A model generated the notes under the pieces. The model was given only the letters and a program-made list of their open reading frames with translations, was not told the DNA's origin and ran no database searches. Source: an uncultured Collinsella sp. (GTDB taxonomy: Bacteria; Actinomycetota; Coriobacteriia; Coriobacteriales; Coriobacteriaceae). From it: a DNA stretch of 12,355 nt. Of the stretch, positions 1 to 7,084 are shown in pieces (the stretch's first letter is position 1; each line of letters opens with the position of its first letter). The stretch lies in contig UQPP01000046.1 of the NCBI GenBank assembly GCA_900543025.1, positions 1-12,355 of the forward strand, read 5' to 3'. The position numbers and the translations under genes were made by a program.

Positions 1-1
1 G

Positions 2-247
2 AAGTACAGCGTGTCGAGCGTGATGGGCTACCTGAAGGGGAAGAGCTCGCTGATGGTATTCGACAGGCACGCCAACCTCAAGTACAAGTTCGGCAACAGG
101 AAGTTCTGGGCGGAGGGCTACTACGTGTCCACCGTCGGCCTGAACGAGGCGACGATCGCCAAGTACATCAGGGAGCAGGAGTCCCACGACATCGCGCTGG
201 ACAAGCTGAGCGTGAAGGAGTACGAGGACCCCTTCAAGAGGGGGTGA
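2..247 (+). CDS. tnpA: IS200/IS605-family transposase TnpA, C-terminal part (cut by window edge)
   Basis: The reading frame is open from base 2 and ends at TGA 245-247, so only about the last 81 residues of the protein are present. The visible part matches the C-terminal half of Y1 (HUH single-strand) transposases: a VMGYLKGKSS segment, then FDRHANLKYKFGNRKFWAEGYYV, then a helix with KYIREQ. In this family the tyrosine of the Y-I-x-x-Q helix is the nucleophile that attaches to the DNA end; here its codon is 164-166. The C-terminal tail EYEDPFKRG is also typical of stand-alone IS200 TnpA. The N-terminal HUH motif lies outside the window. Nothing seen suggests decay, but the left part of the element cannot be judged. 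GTG at 11 is an internal codon, not the start. Confidence 0.9.
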   Translation, partial: KYSVSSVMGYLKGKSSLMVFDRHANLKYKFGNRKFWAEGYYVSTVGLNEATIAKYIREQESHDIALDKLSVKEYEDPFKRG

Positions 248-250
248 TCC

Positions 251-351
251 CGCCGGTTCGACCGGCGCGCCACGGGTCAAGATGCACTAGGCCTGGACGA
301 AGTCCGGGCCCGCGCCTTTAGACGCGAGCCCGGGGCCCGTGGGTTATACCC
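251..351 (+). mobile_element. IS200-type right-end region with consecutive hairpins
   Basis: Four short inverted repeats follow the tnpA stop: CGCCGGT/ACCGGCG (251-257 and 261-267, loop TCG); GGCCTGGAC/GTCCGGGCC (290-298 and 302-310, loop GAA, one wobble pair); CCGGGCCCGCG/CGCGAGCCCGG (304-314 and 323-333, one mismatch, loop of 8); and GGGT/ACCC (341-344 and 348-351, loop TAT). The second and third share bases and cannot form together. IS200/IS605 ends are recognised as single-strand hairpins, so this region is read as the element's right end. The exact cleavage point cannot be fixed without the empty site. Confidence 0.55.
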
Positions 352-359
352 TAAGAGCA

Positions 360-382
360 AACCACCCTTTTTAAGGGTGGTT
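360..382 (+). terminator. Perfect 10-bp hairpin at the probable outer edge of the IS
   Basis: AACCACCCTT (360-369) and AAGGGTGGTT (373-382) form a perfect 10-bp stem with loop TTT. A GGGTGGTT stem is common at the right end of IS200-like elements, where it serves as a recognition hairpin or stops transcription across the end. Only a short T run follows, so termination would be modest. The hairpin may be the last part of the IS rather than a host terminator. Confidence 0.5.
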
Positions 383-398
383 CTGATTGTTTAGGGCT

Positions 399-428
399 TT
401 GCCCGGCCAGCTCTTTTTGATTTAAAAT
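399..428 (+). promoter_or_regulatory. Weak candidate promoter of rsgA
   Basis: TTGCCC (399-404, 4 of 6 matches to TTGACA) is followed after 18 bases by TAAAAT (423-428, 5 of 6 matches to TATAAT). This would start transcription roughly 30 bases before the rsgA GTG start. It lies immediately outside the IS hairpins, so the insertion may have supplied or replaced the promoter. The -35 is poor and there is no supporting evidence. Confidence 0.35.
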
Positions 429-466
429 ACCTGCTCAGTTGTGTGGTTTTGTGCTGGGAGGCATCT

Positions 467-1651
467 GTGGGCAAGGCTAAGGCTAAAGCGAAGAAAAAGA
501 CGACGGGGGCGCGGGCTAAGCGCGATCGTCGTCGGAAACTCGCGACCGAAGCGCCCGTGTCTGCCGAGGAGTTGTTGGCGAGCGTACCGGGGCTCGACGC
601 GCTGCAGGATGTTCCGGCGTTTGATGACCTGCCGGTCGATGAAGCCCAGCAGACTGCCTTTGATGATTTCTGCGCACATGCCGAGGAGCCCGAGCAGATG
701 CAGCTGGGTGCCGTTATTCGCCTGGATCGCGGGTTTCCGCTGGTGGCCACTGCCGACGACACCTTTCGTGCCGAGCATGCCGTGGGGTTTGCCAAGTCGC
801 GCGGCGAGGACGAGGTCCTGCTGCCTGCCGTGGGCGACCGCGTGGCGGTACGTCGTGCGCCCGGGCACGACATGGGCGTGATCGAGTGCGTGCTACCGCG
901 CCGTACGAGCTTTGAGCGTTGGCGCGGCCGTGCCCGCGGAGAGCGCCAGGTGCTCTGCTCCAACGTGGATAGCGTGCTAATCGTGCAGGCGCTCGGTGCC
1001 GGTGAGGTGCTGCTCGACCGCGTGGCGCGCTCTCTGGTGTTGGCGCTCGACTGCGATGCCGAGCCGGTGGTGGTACTCACCAAAGCTGACCGCTGCGATG
1101 CCGAGGAGCTCGAGCGCGATCTGGACCGCGTGCGCCGCCTGGTGGGTTCGGACGTGCGCGTGATCGTGACGTCCTCTGCCGAGGGCCGCGGCCTGGACGA
1201 GGTCCGTGCCTGCGTGCCTGCCGGGAGCTGTGCCATGATTCTGGGCGAGTCGGGTGCCGGCAAGTCGACGCTGCTCAATGCACTGCTGGGCCACGATACG
1301 TTGGCGACCGGCGGTGTGCGTGAACGCGACGACCAGGGCCGTCACACTACCGTCGCGCGCGTGATGGTGGCGCTGCCGGGCGACGCCGGCGTGATCGCCG
1401 ATGCTCCGGGCCTGCGCAGCCTACCGCTCGTGGGTCACGAGCGAGGTCTGGCGCGCGCTTTCCCCGAGATTGTCGAGGCATCGCGCGCGTGCCGGTTTGG
1501 CGATTGCACACATACCCATGAGCCGGGTTGCGCCGTTCGCGAGGCCGAGGACGCCGGGCAGATCGACAGCCTACGGCTGGAAACGTTCCAAAACTTGGCG
1601 TCATCCATGCGCGTGAGCGCTCAAATGCTCGATCCCGATGTTCATCTGTAA
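467..1651 (+). CDS. rsgA: Ribosome small-subunit-dependent GTPase RsgA
   Basis: RsgA is a circularly permuted GTPase that docks on the 30S subunit and checks late maturation. The order seen is diagnostic: a lysine-rich N-terminal tail, an OB-fold (about 78-145), then G4 TKAD (205-208), G5-like SSAEGRG, the P-loop GESGAGKST (260-268) and G3 DAPG (312-315). A C-terminal zinc knuckle follows with C342, C347, H349 and C355 (CRFGDC..H...EPGC). The GRHTT segment after the P-loop fits switch I. GTG 467 is chosen as start because GGGAGG (456-461) lies 5 bases before it; GTG 443, 24 bases upstream in frame, has no such site. The result is 394 residues, longer than usual because of the basic and acidic N-terminal extension. 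The gene stands alone between the IS end and its own terminator. Confidence 0.95.
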   Translation: MGKAKAKAKKKTTGARAKRDRRRKLATEAPVSAEELLASVPGLDALQDVPAFDDLPVDEAQQTAFDDFCAHAEEPEQMQLGAVIRLDRGFPLVATADDTFRAEHAVGFAKSRGEDEVLLPAVGDRVAVRRAPGHDMGVIECVLPRRTSFERWRGRARGERQVLCSNVDSVLIVQALGAGEVLLDRVARSLVLALDCDAEPVVVLTKADRCDAEELERDLDRVRRLVGSDVRVIVTSSAEGRGLDEVRACVPAGSCAMILGESGAGKSTLLNALLGHDTLATGGVRERDDQGRHTTVARVMVALPGDAGVIADAPGLRSLPLVGHERGLARAFPEIVEASRACRFGDCTHTHEPGCAVREAEDAGQIDSLRLETFQNLASSMRVSAQMLDPDVHL

Positions 1652-1668
1652 TTGATTTTTCCTATGAC

Positions 1669-1703
1669 AGCCGTCACCCAACTGCTTGGGAGGCGGCTTT
1701 TTT
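1669..1703 (+). terminator. Intrinsic terminator after rsgA
   Basis: The arms AGCCGTC and GGCGGCT (one G-T pair), an A-A mismatch, then CCCAA/TTGGG around loop CTGC form a stable stem. It runs directly into six T residues (1698-1703). It lies 18 bases after the rsgA stop and separates rsgA from the Tad operon. Confidence 0.85.
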
Positions 1704-1742
1704 GCTGCCAAAGCGTCTCGAAATATGCGTTTTGCCGACGTT

Positions 1743-1792
1743 CTGACCAAAACCTTGCCACGAGCTTGACGGGCTGGTCAGCTTTTGGTCAG
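1743..1792 (+). promoter_or_regulatory. Triple TGGTCAG heptamer, candidate regulator-binding region of the Tad operon
   Basis: TGGTCAG occurs at 1775-1781 and again at 1786-1792, exactly 11 bases apart, so both face the same side of the helix. The inverse copy CTGACCA is at 1743-1749. The outer inverse and the last copy extend to a perfect 10-bp inverted repeat, CTGACCAAAA (1743-1752) and TTTTGGTCAG (1783-1792). The cluster ends 8 bases before a TTGACA box, the usual place for an activator site. No known regulator is assigned. Confidence 0.45.
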
Positions 1793-1800
1793 CAATTGGT

Positions 1801-1806
1801 TTGACA
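1801..1806 (+). promoter_or_regulatory. Candidate -35 box of the Tad operon promoter
   Basis: TTGACA is a full match to the sigma-70-type -35 consensus. It lies just after the TGGTCAG cluster and about 100 bases before the cpaB-like start. No good -10 hexamer lies 16-18 bases further on (the best is GATTGC at 1824-1829), so the promoter would be weak alone and may need an activator. The assignment is tentative. Confidence 0.3.
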
Positions 1807-1837
1807 CGTAAAACCAAGATTGCGATTGCGCCGCTTT

Positions 1838-1888
1838 GTACCCTGGTCGCCCAGACAATGGTGGTACGGGCATTTGCCCGGTGCTACC
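1838..1888 (+). promoter_or_regulatory. Leader of cpaB with two mutually exclusive folds
   Basis: Fold 1 pairs GTACC (1838-1842) with GGTAC (1863-1867) around a CTGG/CCAG stem (1843-1846 and 1851-1854). Fold 2 pairs CGGGC (1867-1871) with GCCCG (1876-1880) and can extend through GGTA (1863-1866) and TACC (1885-1888) with a bulge. Both use 1863-1867, so they exclude each other. Fold 2 ends 5 bases before the AGGAG ribosome site at 1894-1898. No known riboswitch class was recognised. Confidence 0.3.
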
Positions 1889-1903
1889 TTGAGAGGAGCG
1901 GCC

Positions 1904-2563
1904 GTGAACAAGAGCAAGCGCATCGCCATCAGTCTGGTCGCGGGCGTGCTTGCCGCGGCGCTCTGCATGGTCTACGGCTCGTCGATCCGCTCGCAAGCCG
2001 AGCAGGCCCAGGCCGAGACGTTGGCAAAATACGGCGGCGACCGCGTTGAGGTGTGCGTCGCGGCGCGCGATATCGATGCGGGTGAGACCCTCGATGAGAC
2101 TAATGTCATAACTCAGGAATGGCTGGCGAGTCTGTTGCCGCGTGATGCGGCGACCGAGCTGCGTCAGGTGCGCGGCGACGTGACGACCTCGCGCATTCCC
2201 AAAAACGCCGTGATTTGCAATGTCTACACCAAGGCCGAGAGCCACAAGCTCGAGGTGCCTAAAGGCAAGGTTGCCGTTTCGGTGGCGGTCGATGCCGAGC
2301 ACTCGGTCGGCGGCGCCACGGGCGTGGGCAGCTATGTGGACGTGTACGTGCAAAAAGACGGCGTAACCGATCGACTGTGCGGCGCGCACGTGATCGATAC
2401 CAGTGAGGATTCCGGTGCTACGCGCGAGGGCAAGATCGAATGGGTGACGCTGGCGGCTGACCCCGAAGACGTCAAGGAACTGCTGGGAGCCTCGGGCAAG
2501 GGAACGGTCAGCTTGACGATTCCCGCCACGGCGCGCGGCAAAAAGAGCGGAGGCGACGAGTGA
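1904..2563 (+). CDS. cpaB: CpaB/RcpC-like Flp pilus assembly protein with SAF domain
   Basis: The protein has 219 residues with a short basic N-terminus (NKSKR), one membrane segment (about 7-25) and an extracytoplasmic remainder. Residues 48-112 form an SAF-type domain of the pattern VCVAARDIDAGETL...RIPKNAVI, which defines the CpaB/RcpC family. The following part (PKGKVAVSVAVDAEHSVGGATGVGSYVDVYV) matches the family's second conserved region. In diderms CpaB works with the outer-membrane secretin. No secretin is visible here, so a cell-wall or platform role is inferred. GTG 1904 has AGGAG (1894-1898) 5 bases ahead; the frame is open upstream to 1820 but without conserved sequence. This is the first gene of the operon, and its TGA overlaps the next ATG. 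Confidence 0.85.
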   Translation: MNKSKRIAISLVAGVLAAALCMVYGSSIRSQAEQAQAETLAKYGGDRVEVCVAARDIDAGETLDETNVITQEWLASLLPRDAATELRQVRGDVTTSRIPKNAVICNVYTKAESHKLEVPKGKVAVSVAVDAEHSVGGATGVGSYVDVYVQKDGVTDRLCGAHVIDTSEDSGATREGKIEWVTLAADPEDVKELLGASGKGTVSLTIPATARGKKSGGDE

Positions 2564-4212
2564 TGAAGGCGATCTGGCTTGCGTGCTGCGCGTGCGGCGA
2601 TTACGGGCTGTTGCAGCGGGAAGTCGAGGGCCGTGATGCGGGTGCACAGGTGCTTCGCGTGGGTGACCTGGACGGGCTGATTTCCATGGCGCGGGCGTTT
2701 CCGTCGCGCCGCGGAGCTGCCATCATCGCGGCGTCTCTGTTTGATGCCGAAGATGTGCGCAAGACTGTTGCGCGCCTGACGGCCGAAGGCCGCGTGAGTC
2801 GCGTGGTCGTGTTGATAGAAACGCTCGATCCGTCGGATATCGAGGGGCTGTTTCGCGCGGGGGCGACCGAGGTCATCGCTGCGCACAGTATATGCGGCAA
2901 CGGGCGAGCGGGCGAGGGAGCGGTTGATTCCGATCGGCGCATGACGATTGAGCCCGATGCTTTTGTTGATAGGGAACCCGGGGCGCCTCGCGCTACAAGA
3001 GGCCCGCGTGTTGATGATTATGGAAAAGCGGAAGCCGAGCATGGTCGGCGCCCCCGGAACCCCCTTGTATACGATGACGCTGGAGGGCCGGCGCAGCATG
3101 CTGGCGACTCTCCGGCTGTAGATATGGGATACGTGCACGGCGTGAATCTGGCGGATGAACTCGACGAAGTTGAGGGCTTTGCCGGGTGCGGCGAGTTGTC
3201 GCTGATGCAGCATGAGCAGATTGCACAGAACGAGCCTGCCTCGCAGACCGAACAAGCCGCCATGCCGGCTTGGACGCAGCGTGTGGTTGCGGCAGGGGAG
3301 ACGGGGACGCTGTCACCGACGCCCGCTCCGCCGCCTCCGATGCCGCCGGCAGACGCTGCCGCTCCGCAGCATCGAGCTCCGGTCATCTGCGCCATTTCGG
3401 GTTCGGGCGGTTGCGGCAAGTCGACGATCGTTGCCACCATGGCACACGCATCGTCGCTGTTGGGCTTGCGTGCCGCCGTGCTCGACCTGGACCTGATGTT
3501 TGGAAACCTTTACGACTTGTTAGGCGTCGATGCTCCGCGCGATATGGCGGCACTTATCGAGCCGTCGGCGGCGGGCGCGCTCACCGAGCCGGATATCGTA
3601 GCCACATCGATGCGCGTGGCGCCGGGCGTTACGCTCTGGGGTCCCGTCGCGGCGCCCGAGCAAGCCGAGCTCATGGCACGTCCGGTGGAGCTACTGCTTG
3701 ATGTCCTGCGTCGCGAATCCGACGTGGTCTTTATCGATACCTCGGTCTTTTGGGGCGATGCCGTGGCGGCTGCGGTGGCGGCGAGCGACCGTTGCCTGGT
3801 CGTTGGCGATGCGGCAGTGTCGTCCGCGACATCGGCGTCGCGCGTCATTGAACTGGCAAGTCGAGTAGGTGTGCCGCGCACGCGCATGAGCGCCGTGTTC
3901 AACCGGTTCGGTGCGCGCGGGGCAGACGAGGACGTCGCCATGCGCTTTGAGATTGCCTGTGCGTTGAGCTCCAAGATTCGTATCGCCGATGGCGGGCAGG
4001 ATCTTGCCGCGCTCATGGCGTTTGGGCGCGCTGACGAGGCAGTGGGGCAGACCAGCGCTTTTGCGACCAGCGTGCGCGAGGCCACGCGCGAGATGCTCGT
4101 GGAACTGGGGTGCGCCGTCGGCCCTTGGAGCGATATGGTCGCCGACCGTGCAATGCGCACCGAACGCCCGCGTATTCGCCTTCCCTGGTCGCGCGAGGGT
4201 GATCAGCGATGA
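2563..4212 (+). CDS. cpaE: CpaE/TadZ-like pilus-placement ATPase of the MinD/ParA type
   Basis: The protein has 549 residues. About 1-112 are a receiver-like (REC-fold) domain of the TadZ/CpaE kind. About 113-270 are a long linker rich in Pro, Glu and Gln, with a proline run before the ATPase part. The ATPase starts near 274 with the deviant Walker A motif SGGCGKST (K286) and continues with VLDLDLMFGNLYDLLG, typical of CpaE, and VVFIDTS as Walker B. The signature lysine of the KGGxGK motif is replaced by Ser281. The C-terminus holds a SRVIELASRVGVPRTRMSAVFNR-like segment seen in MinD relatives. ATG 2563 overlaps the cpaB stop, with GGAGG at 2549-2553. In part of the linker (2963-3118) the other frame has far better codon-position bias. 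It would mark the pole or assembly site for the Tad machine. Confidence 0.85.
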   Translation: MKAIWLACCACGDYGLLQREVEGRDAGAQVLRVGDLDGLISMARAFPSRRGAAIIAASLFDAEDVRKTVARLTAEGRVSRVVVLIETLDPSDIEGLFRAGATEVIAAHSICGNGRAGEGAVDSDRRMTIEPDAFVDREPGAPRATRGPRVDDYGKAEAEHGRRPRNPLVYDDAGGPAQHAGDSPAVDMGYVHGVNLADELDEVEGFAGCGELSLMQHEQIAQNEPASQTEQAAMPAWTQRVVAAGETGTLSPTPAPPPPMPPADAAAPQHRAPVICAISGSGGCGKSTIVATMAHASSLLGLRAAVLDLDLMFGNLYDLLGVDAPRDMAALIEPSAAGALTEPDIVATSMRVAPGVTLWGPVAAPEQAELMARPVELLLDVLRRESDVVFIDTSVFWGDAVAAAVAASDRCLVVGDAAVSSATSASRVIELASRVGVPRTRMSAVFNRFGARGADEDVAMRFEIACALSSKIRIADGGQDLAALMAFGRADEAVGQTSAFATSVREATREMLVELGCAVGPWSDMVADRAMRTERPRIRLPWSREGDQR

Positions 4213-5537
4213 GCCTGCAAACGAGGATTAAGGCTGCCGGCGCTGCAGCGGCGGCAGCGCCTGTAGATGCGGGGCGTCGCCGCGCGGTGAAACGACGCAC
4301 CAAGCGCGCCGTGATGGACCGCATGGGTTACGACGAAGTGGCGCGTATCAGCGCCTATATCGACCCGGCACTTGCCCGCTCGGAATTGCGTCCTGCGGTG
4401 GAGGCGGCGCTCAATGTTGAGGAGCCGACCGATCTCGCGACGCCCGAGCGCGAGACTATCATCGACGAGATTTTGGATGACGTGGTGGGCTTGGGGCCGT
4501 TGCAGCCGCTCATCGAGGACGACACCGTTACCGAAATCATGATCAACGGCTGCCGCTCGGCTTTCTTTGAACGCGGCGGCGTCTTGCACCCCATCGAGCA
4601 TGCGTTTGAGGATGATGAGCAGATCCGGGTGCTTATCGACCGCATCATCTCGCCACTTGGCCGCCGTATCGACGAGCGCAGCCCCATCGTCAACGCCCGC
4701 CTCAAAACGGGCTATCGCGTCAACGCGGTGATTCCGCCTGTGGCGATTGACGGACCGATTCTCACCATCCGAAAGTTCTCGGACCGTATCTGCTCGCTGG
4801 ACGAGCTTGTGGGGCTGGGGTCGCTGCCGCTTTGGTATGCGCAGCTGCTGTCGTGCGCGGTGTCGCTGCGACAGGACCTGGCGGTTGCGGGAGGCACGGG
4901 ATCTGGTAAGACCACCCTGCTCAACGCGTTGTCATGCGAGATCTCCACCGGCGAGCGCATCGTGACGATCGAGGACTCTGCCGAGCTCAAGTTTGCGCAT
5001 CATCCGCACGTGGTGCGCCTAGAGGCGCGCGAGGCTTCAATTGAGGGCGAGGGCGCGGTGACGATCCGCGACCTGGTGACCAATGCCCTGCGCATGCGCC
5101 CCGACCGCATCGTGGTGGGCGAGGTGCGCGGTGCCGAGTGCTGCGACATGTTGCAGGCCATGAACACGGGCCACGACGGGTCGCTCACCACGCTTCATGC
5201 GGGTTCCGAGCAGGAGACCGTGGTGCGTCTGACGTTGCTTGCACGTTATGGCATCGATCTGCCGAGCGAGCTCATCGAGGAGCAGATTGCCATGGCGCTC
5301 GACGGCATCGTGATGTCCGAGCGCCACGCCGATGGCAGGCGTTTCGTCTCCTCGTATTCGGGGGTGCGTCGCGCCGCGTCGGGCGGCGTAGAGCTCGAGC
5401 GCTACGTGACGTTCGATGCCGCCGAGCGCACCTGGAAGCTTGACCGCGAGCCGCCGTTTATCGCAGAAGGCCTGCGGTCGGGGACGCTCACACAAGAGGA
5501 GGTGGACGAATGGAGGTCGCTGTGCCCCTCGTCGTAG
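4209..5537 (+). CDS. tadA: CpaF/TadA secretion ATPase of the Tad pilus
   Basis: This 442-residue type II/IV secretion-type ATPase is the motor that drives pilin assembly at the inner face of the membrane. The N-terminal domain carries the family segment DVVGLGPLQPLIEDDTVTEIMING. The nucleotide site shows Walker A GGTGSGKTT (K234), an Asp box TIEDSAEL, Walker B RIVVGEVRG (E305) and the His box SLTTLHAGS (H330). The text RDLVTNALRMRPDRIVVGEVRG is close to textbook CpaF. Length and motif order fit the CpaF subfamily. The ATG sits in an ATGA overlap with the cpaE stop, so translation is coupled. The 3' end overlaps tadB by 28 bases. Confidence 0.95.
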   Translation: MSLQTRIKAAGAAAAAAPVDAGRRRAVKRRTKRAVMDRMGYDEVARISAYIDPALARSELRPAVEAALNVEEPTDLATPERETIIDEILDDVVGLGPLQPLIEDDTVTEIMINGCRSAFFERGGVLHPIEHAFEDDEQIRVLIDRIISPLGRRIDERSPIVNARLKTGYRVNAVIPPVAIDGPILTIRKFSDRICSLDELVGLGSLPLWYAQLLSCAVSLRQDLAVAGGTGSGKTTLLNALSCEISTGERIVTIEDSAELKFAHHPHVVRLEAREASIEGEGAVTIRDLVTNALRMRPDRIVVGEVRGAECCDMLQAMNTGHDGSLTTLHAGSEQETVVRLTLLARYGIDLPSELIEEQIAMALDGIVMSERHADGRRFVSSYSGVRRAASGGVELERYVTFDAAERTWKLDREPPFIAEGLRSGTLTQEEVDEWRSLCPSS

Positions 5538-6436
5538 GGGGTTTGGCAGGGTTTTCTGTTGCGACGGCGTGCGGGGCGGAACCTCGTGTGCCGCAGGTAC
5601 CGCCGGCGGAGCTGGCGCGTCAGGCGCTCGAGACGGTGGCAGAGAAGCTGCCGCGTGAGCTGGTGGAAAACGATCTGCTGAAAAAGATCGCCCGTTCGTG
5701 GGCATCGCTGGCTCCGGCGCGTCGCCTTGGCCTCGCGATCGAGGATGCTTCGGGGCGTTTGGCGTTTCTGCTGCTATCGAGCAGTGTCTGCTGCGTTTTG
5801 CTAACGATGGTGTCGTTATCGCCCCTCGGATTTGCCTTGGGACTTGTTGCTCCGTTTGCCGTTGGCGCCGCTCGGGATGGCTTTGAGAGCCGGCGCGAGC
5901 AACACGATGCAGAAGAGGCCATGCCCGAGGCGTTTACCGCACTTTCCATGTCGCTTGCCTCGGGACATTCACTGGCCCAGGGCATGCGCTTTGTGGGCGC
6001 TCATGCGCAAGAACCGGTGCATACCGAGTTTTTGCGGGTGGCGGCGGCAATCGATTGCGGCATCTCGGCGACCGACGCGCTCGATGACTTGCTCGTGCGC
6101 ATCGACGCCCCTGGCCTTTCGCTTGTGACCTTGGCGCTTAAGGTGTCTCAGCGCACCGGTGCTCCGCTTGCCGACTTACTGTCCGAGGCGTCGAGCATGG
6201 TGGGGGAGCGCATTGAGCTCAAGCGCCGCCTGGATGTCAAGACGTCGCAGGCTCGCATGTCTGCGCATATGGTCGCGGCGATGCCGACGGGCATGTGCGC
6301 GGTGTTGGCGCTGCTTTCGGCAGATTTTCGTCGCGGTCTTGCGACGCCTGCCGGCGCGGGCGCTGTGGTGCTGGGTCTTGCCCTCAACGCCGTTGCCCTG
6401 GTGGTTATCCGGCGCATTATGCGGGTGAAGCTATGA
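5510..6436 (+). CDS. tadB: TadB-like inner-membrane platform protein
   Basis: This 308-residue member of the type II secretion F family (T2SSF) forms, with TadC, the membrane platform that the CpaF/TadA ATPase acts on. Two membrane segments lie at about 83-125 (AFLLLSSSVCCVLLTMVS and FALGLVAPFAVGAA). The cytoplasmic T2SSF domain begins with MPEAFTALSMSLASGHSLAQGM. Two more hydrophobic segments close the protein (about 257-302), followed by a basic tail RRIMRVKL. The start is well set: AGGAGG at 5497-5502 lies 7 bases before ATG 5510, inside the end of tadA. The stop TGA overlaps the tadC ATG. Confidence 0.88.
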   Translation: MEVAVPLVVGGLAGFSVATACGAEPRVPQVPPAELARQALETVAEKLPRELVENDLLKKIARSWASLAPARRLGLAIEDASGRLAFLLLSSSVCCVLLTMVSLSPLGFALGLVAPFAVGAARDGFESRREQHDAEEAMPEAFTALSMSLASGHSLAQGMRFVGAHAQEPVHTEFLRVAAAIDCGISATDALDDLLVRIDAPGLSLVTLALKVSQRTGAPLADLLSEASSMVGERIELKRRLDVKTSQARMSAHMVAAMPTGMCAVLALLSADFRRGLATPAGAGAVVLGLALNAVALVVIRRIMRVKL

Positions 6437-7074
6437 GCGCCCCGGTTGCAGTTGCGGCTTGCCTGTGCGCCCTGAGTGTATTTGTCGCGACGGGTTTGGA
6501 TCGGGCGGATGCACGCAAGATCGCAGAGGCCTGCAAGCGCGAGGCGGTGCTGGTCGCTGCCGCGGGTCGCTCGGTGGTCGATGCTCTGGCCGCGCGAATG
6601 AAGGGCGCGGTTGGAGCGGGCGGCCCGGCGCGAGTATCGCTCGGCGAAGTGTCCGAGATGATCGATGTTGTGCGCTTGGGTCTTTCGGCCGGTCTTTCGT
6701 TTGATGCGGCGCTTGAGATTTTCTGCGCCAACCGCCGGTCAGTGCTGGCTCTTCGACTTGAGCGGGCCTGCATGGCGTGGCAGGTGGGCGTGGGCACGCG
6801 TGAGGACGAGTTGTTGGCCGCCGCACGCGACCTGGACGTGCGAGCGCTCGAGACCTTTGCCATCACGGTGGGGCAGGCGCTCGCTCTGGGTGCCCCACTT
6901 GCCGAGACACTGGCCGCTCAAAGTCGCGAGATCCGTGCGGCTCATCGCGCCGCGGTCGAGCGCGAGATCGAGCGTGCGCCCGTCAAGCTGCTGATTCCCA
7001 CCGGCACGCTCATCTTGCCGGCGTTGCTTCTGTCCATATTGGGCCCGCTGCTGGGAGCAGGCGGGATGATGTAG
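6433..7074 (+). CDS. tadC: TadC-like inner-membrane platform protein
   Basis: This is a 213-residue T2SSF-family partner of TadB. A short hydrophobic N-terminus (APVAVAACLCALSVFVATG) is followed by the T2SSF domain, EMIDVVRLGLSAGLSFDAALEIF up to about residue 185. A strongly hydrophobic end follows (LLIPTGTLILPALLLSILGPLLGAGG). It is shorter than usual TadC proteins, which mostly have about 300 residues, because the N-terminal membrane region is reduced. The ATG overlaps the tadB TGA (ATGA). The frame is open upstream to 6295, but that extension lies inside tadB and is a shadow. Eleven bases after its stop the flp gene begins. Confidence 0.85.
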   Translation: MSAPVAVAACLCALSVFVATGLDRADARKIAEACKREAVLVAAAGRSVVDALAARMKGAVGAGGPARVSLGEVSEMIDVVRLGLSAGLSFDAALEIFCANRRSVLALRLERACMAWQVGVGTREDELLAAARDLDVRALETFAITVGQALALGAPLAETLAAQSREIRAAHRAAVEREIERAPVKLLIPTGTLILPALLLSILGPLLGAGGMM

Positions 7075-7084
7075 GGAGGAATAC

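Noticed and set aside
391..1278. Long minus-strand open frame opposite rsgA.
   Set aside because: It is Ser/Arg/Thr-rich without domain signs and lies opposite a complete RsgA.
1690..1709. The DNA GAGGCGGCTTTTTTGCTGCC matches 19 of 20 bases of the TadE signature-encoding DNA near 8100, and would translate to EAAFLLP.
   Set aside because: The stretch is the 3' arm and T run of the rsgA terminator. No other TadE-like sequence surrounds it, so a chance match is most likely.
1820..1903. Upstream extension of the cpaB reading frame.
   Set aside because: The GTG at 1904 has a good ribosome site, and the extension has no conserved sequence and contains the leader hairpins.
2332..3255. A 307-codon open frame on the minus strand.
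   Set aside because: It is opposite the cpaB and cpaE genes, which have clear motifs; its protein is low-complexity with high Arg/His/Ser, as typical of antisense shadows in GC-rich genes.
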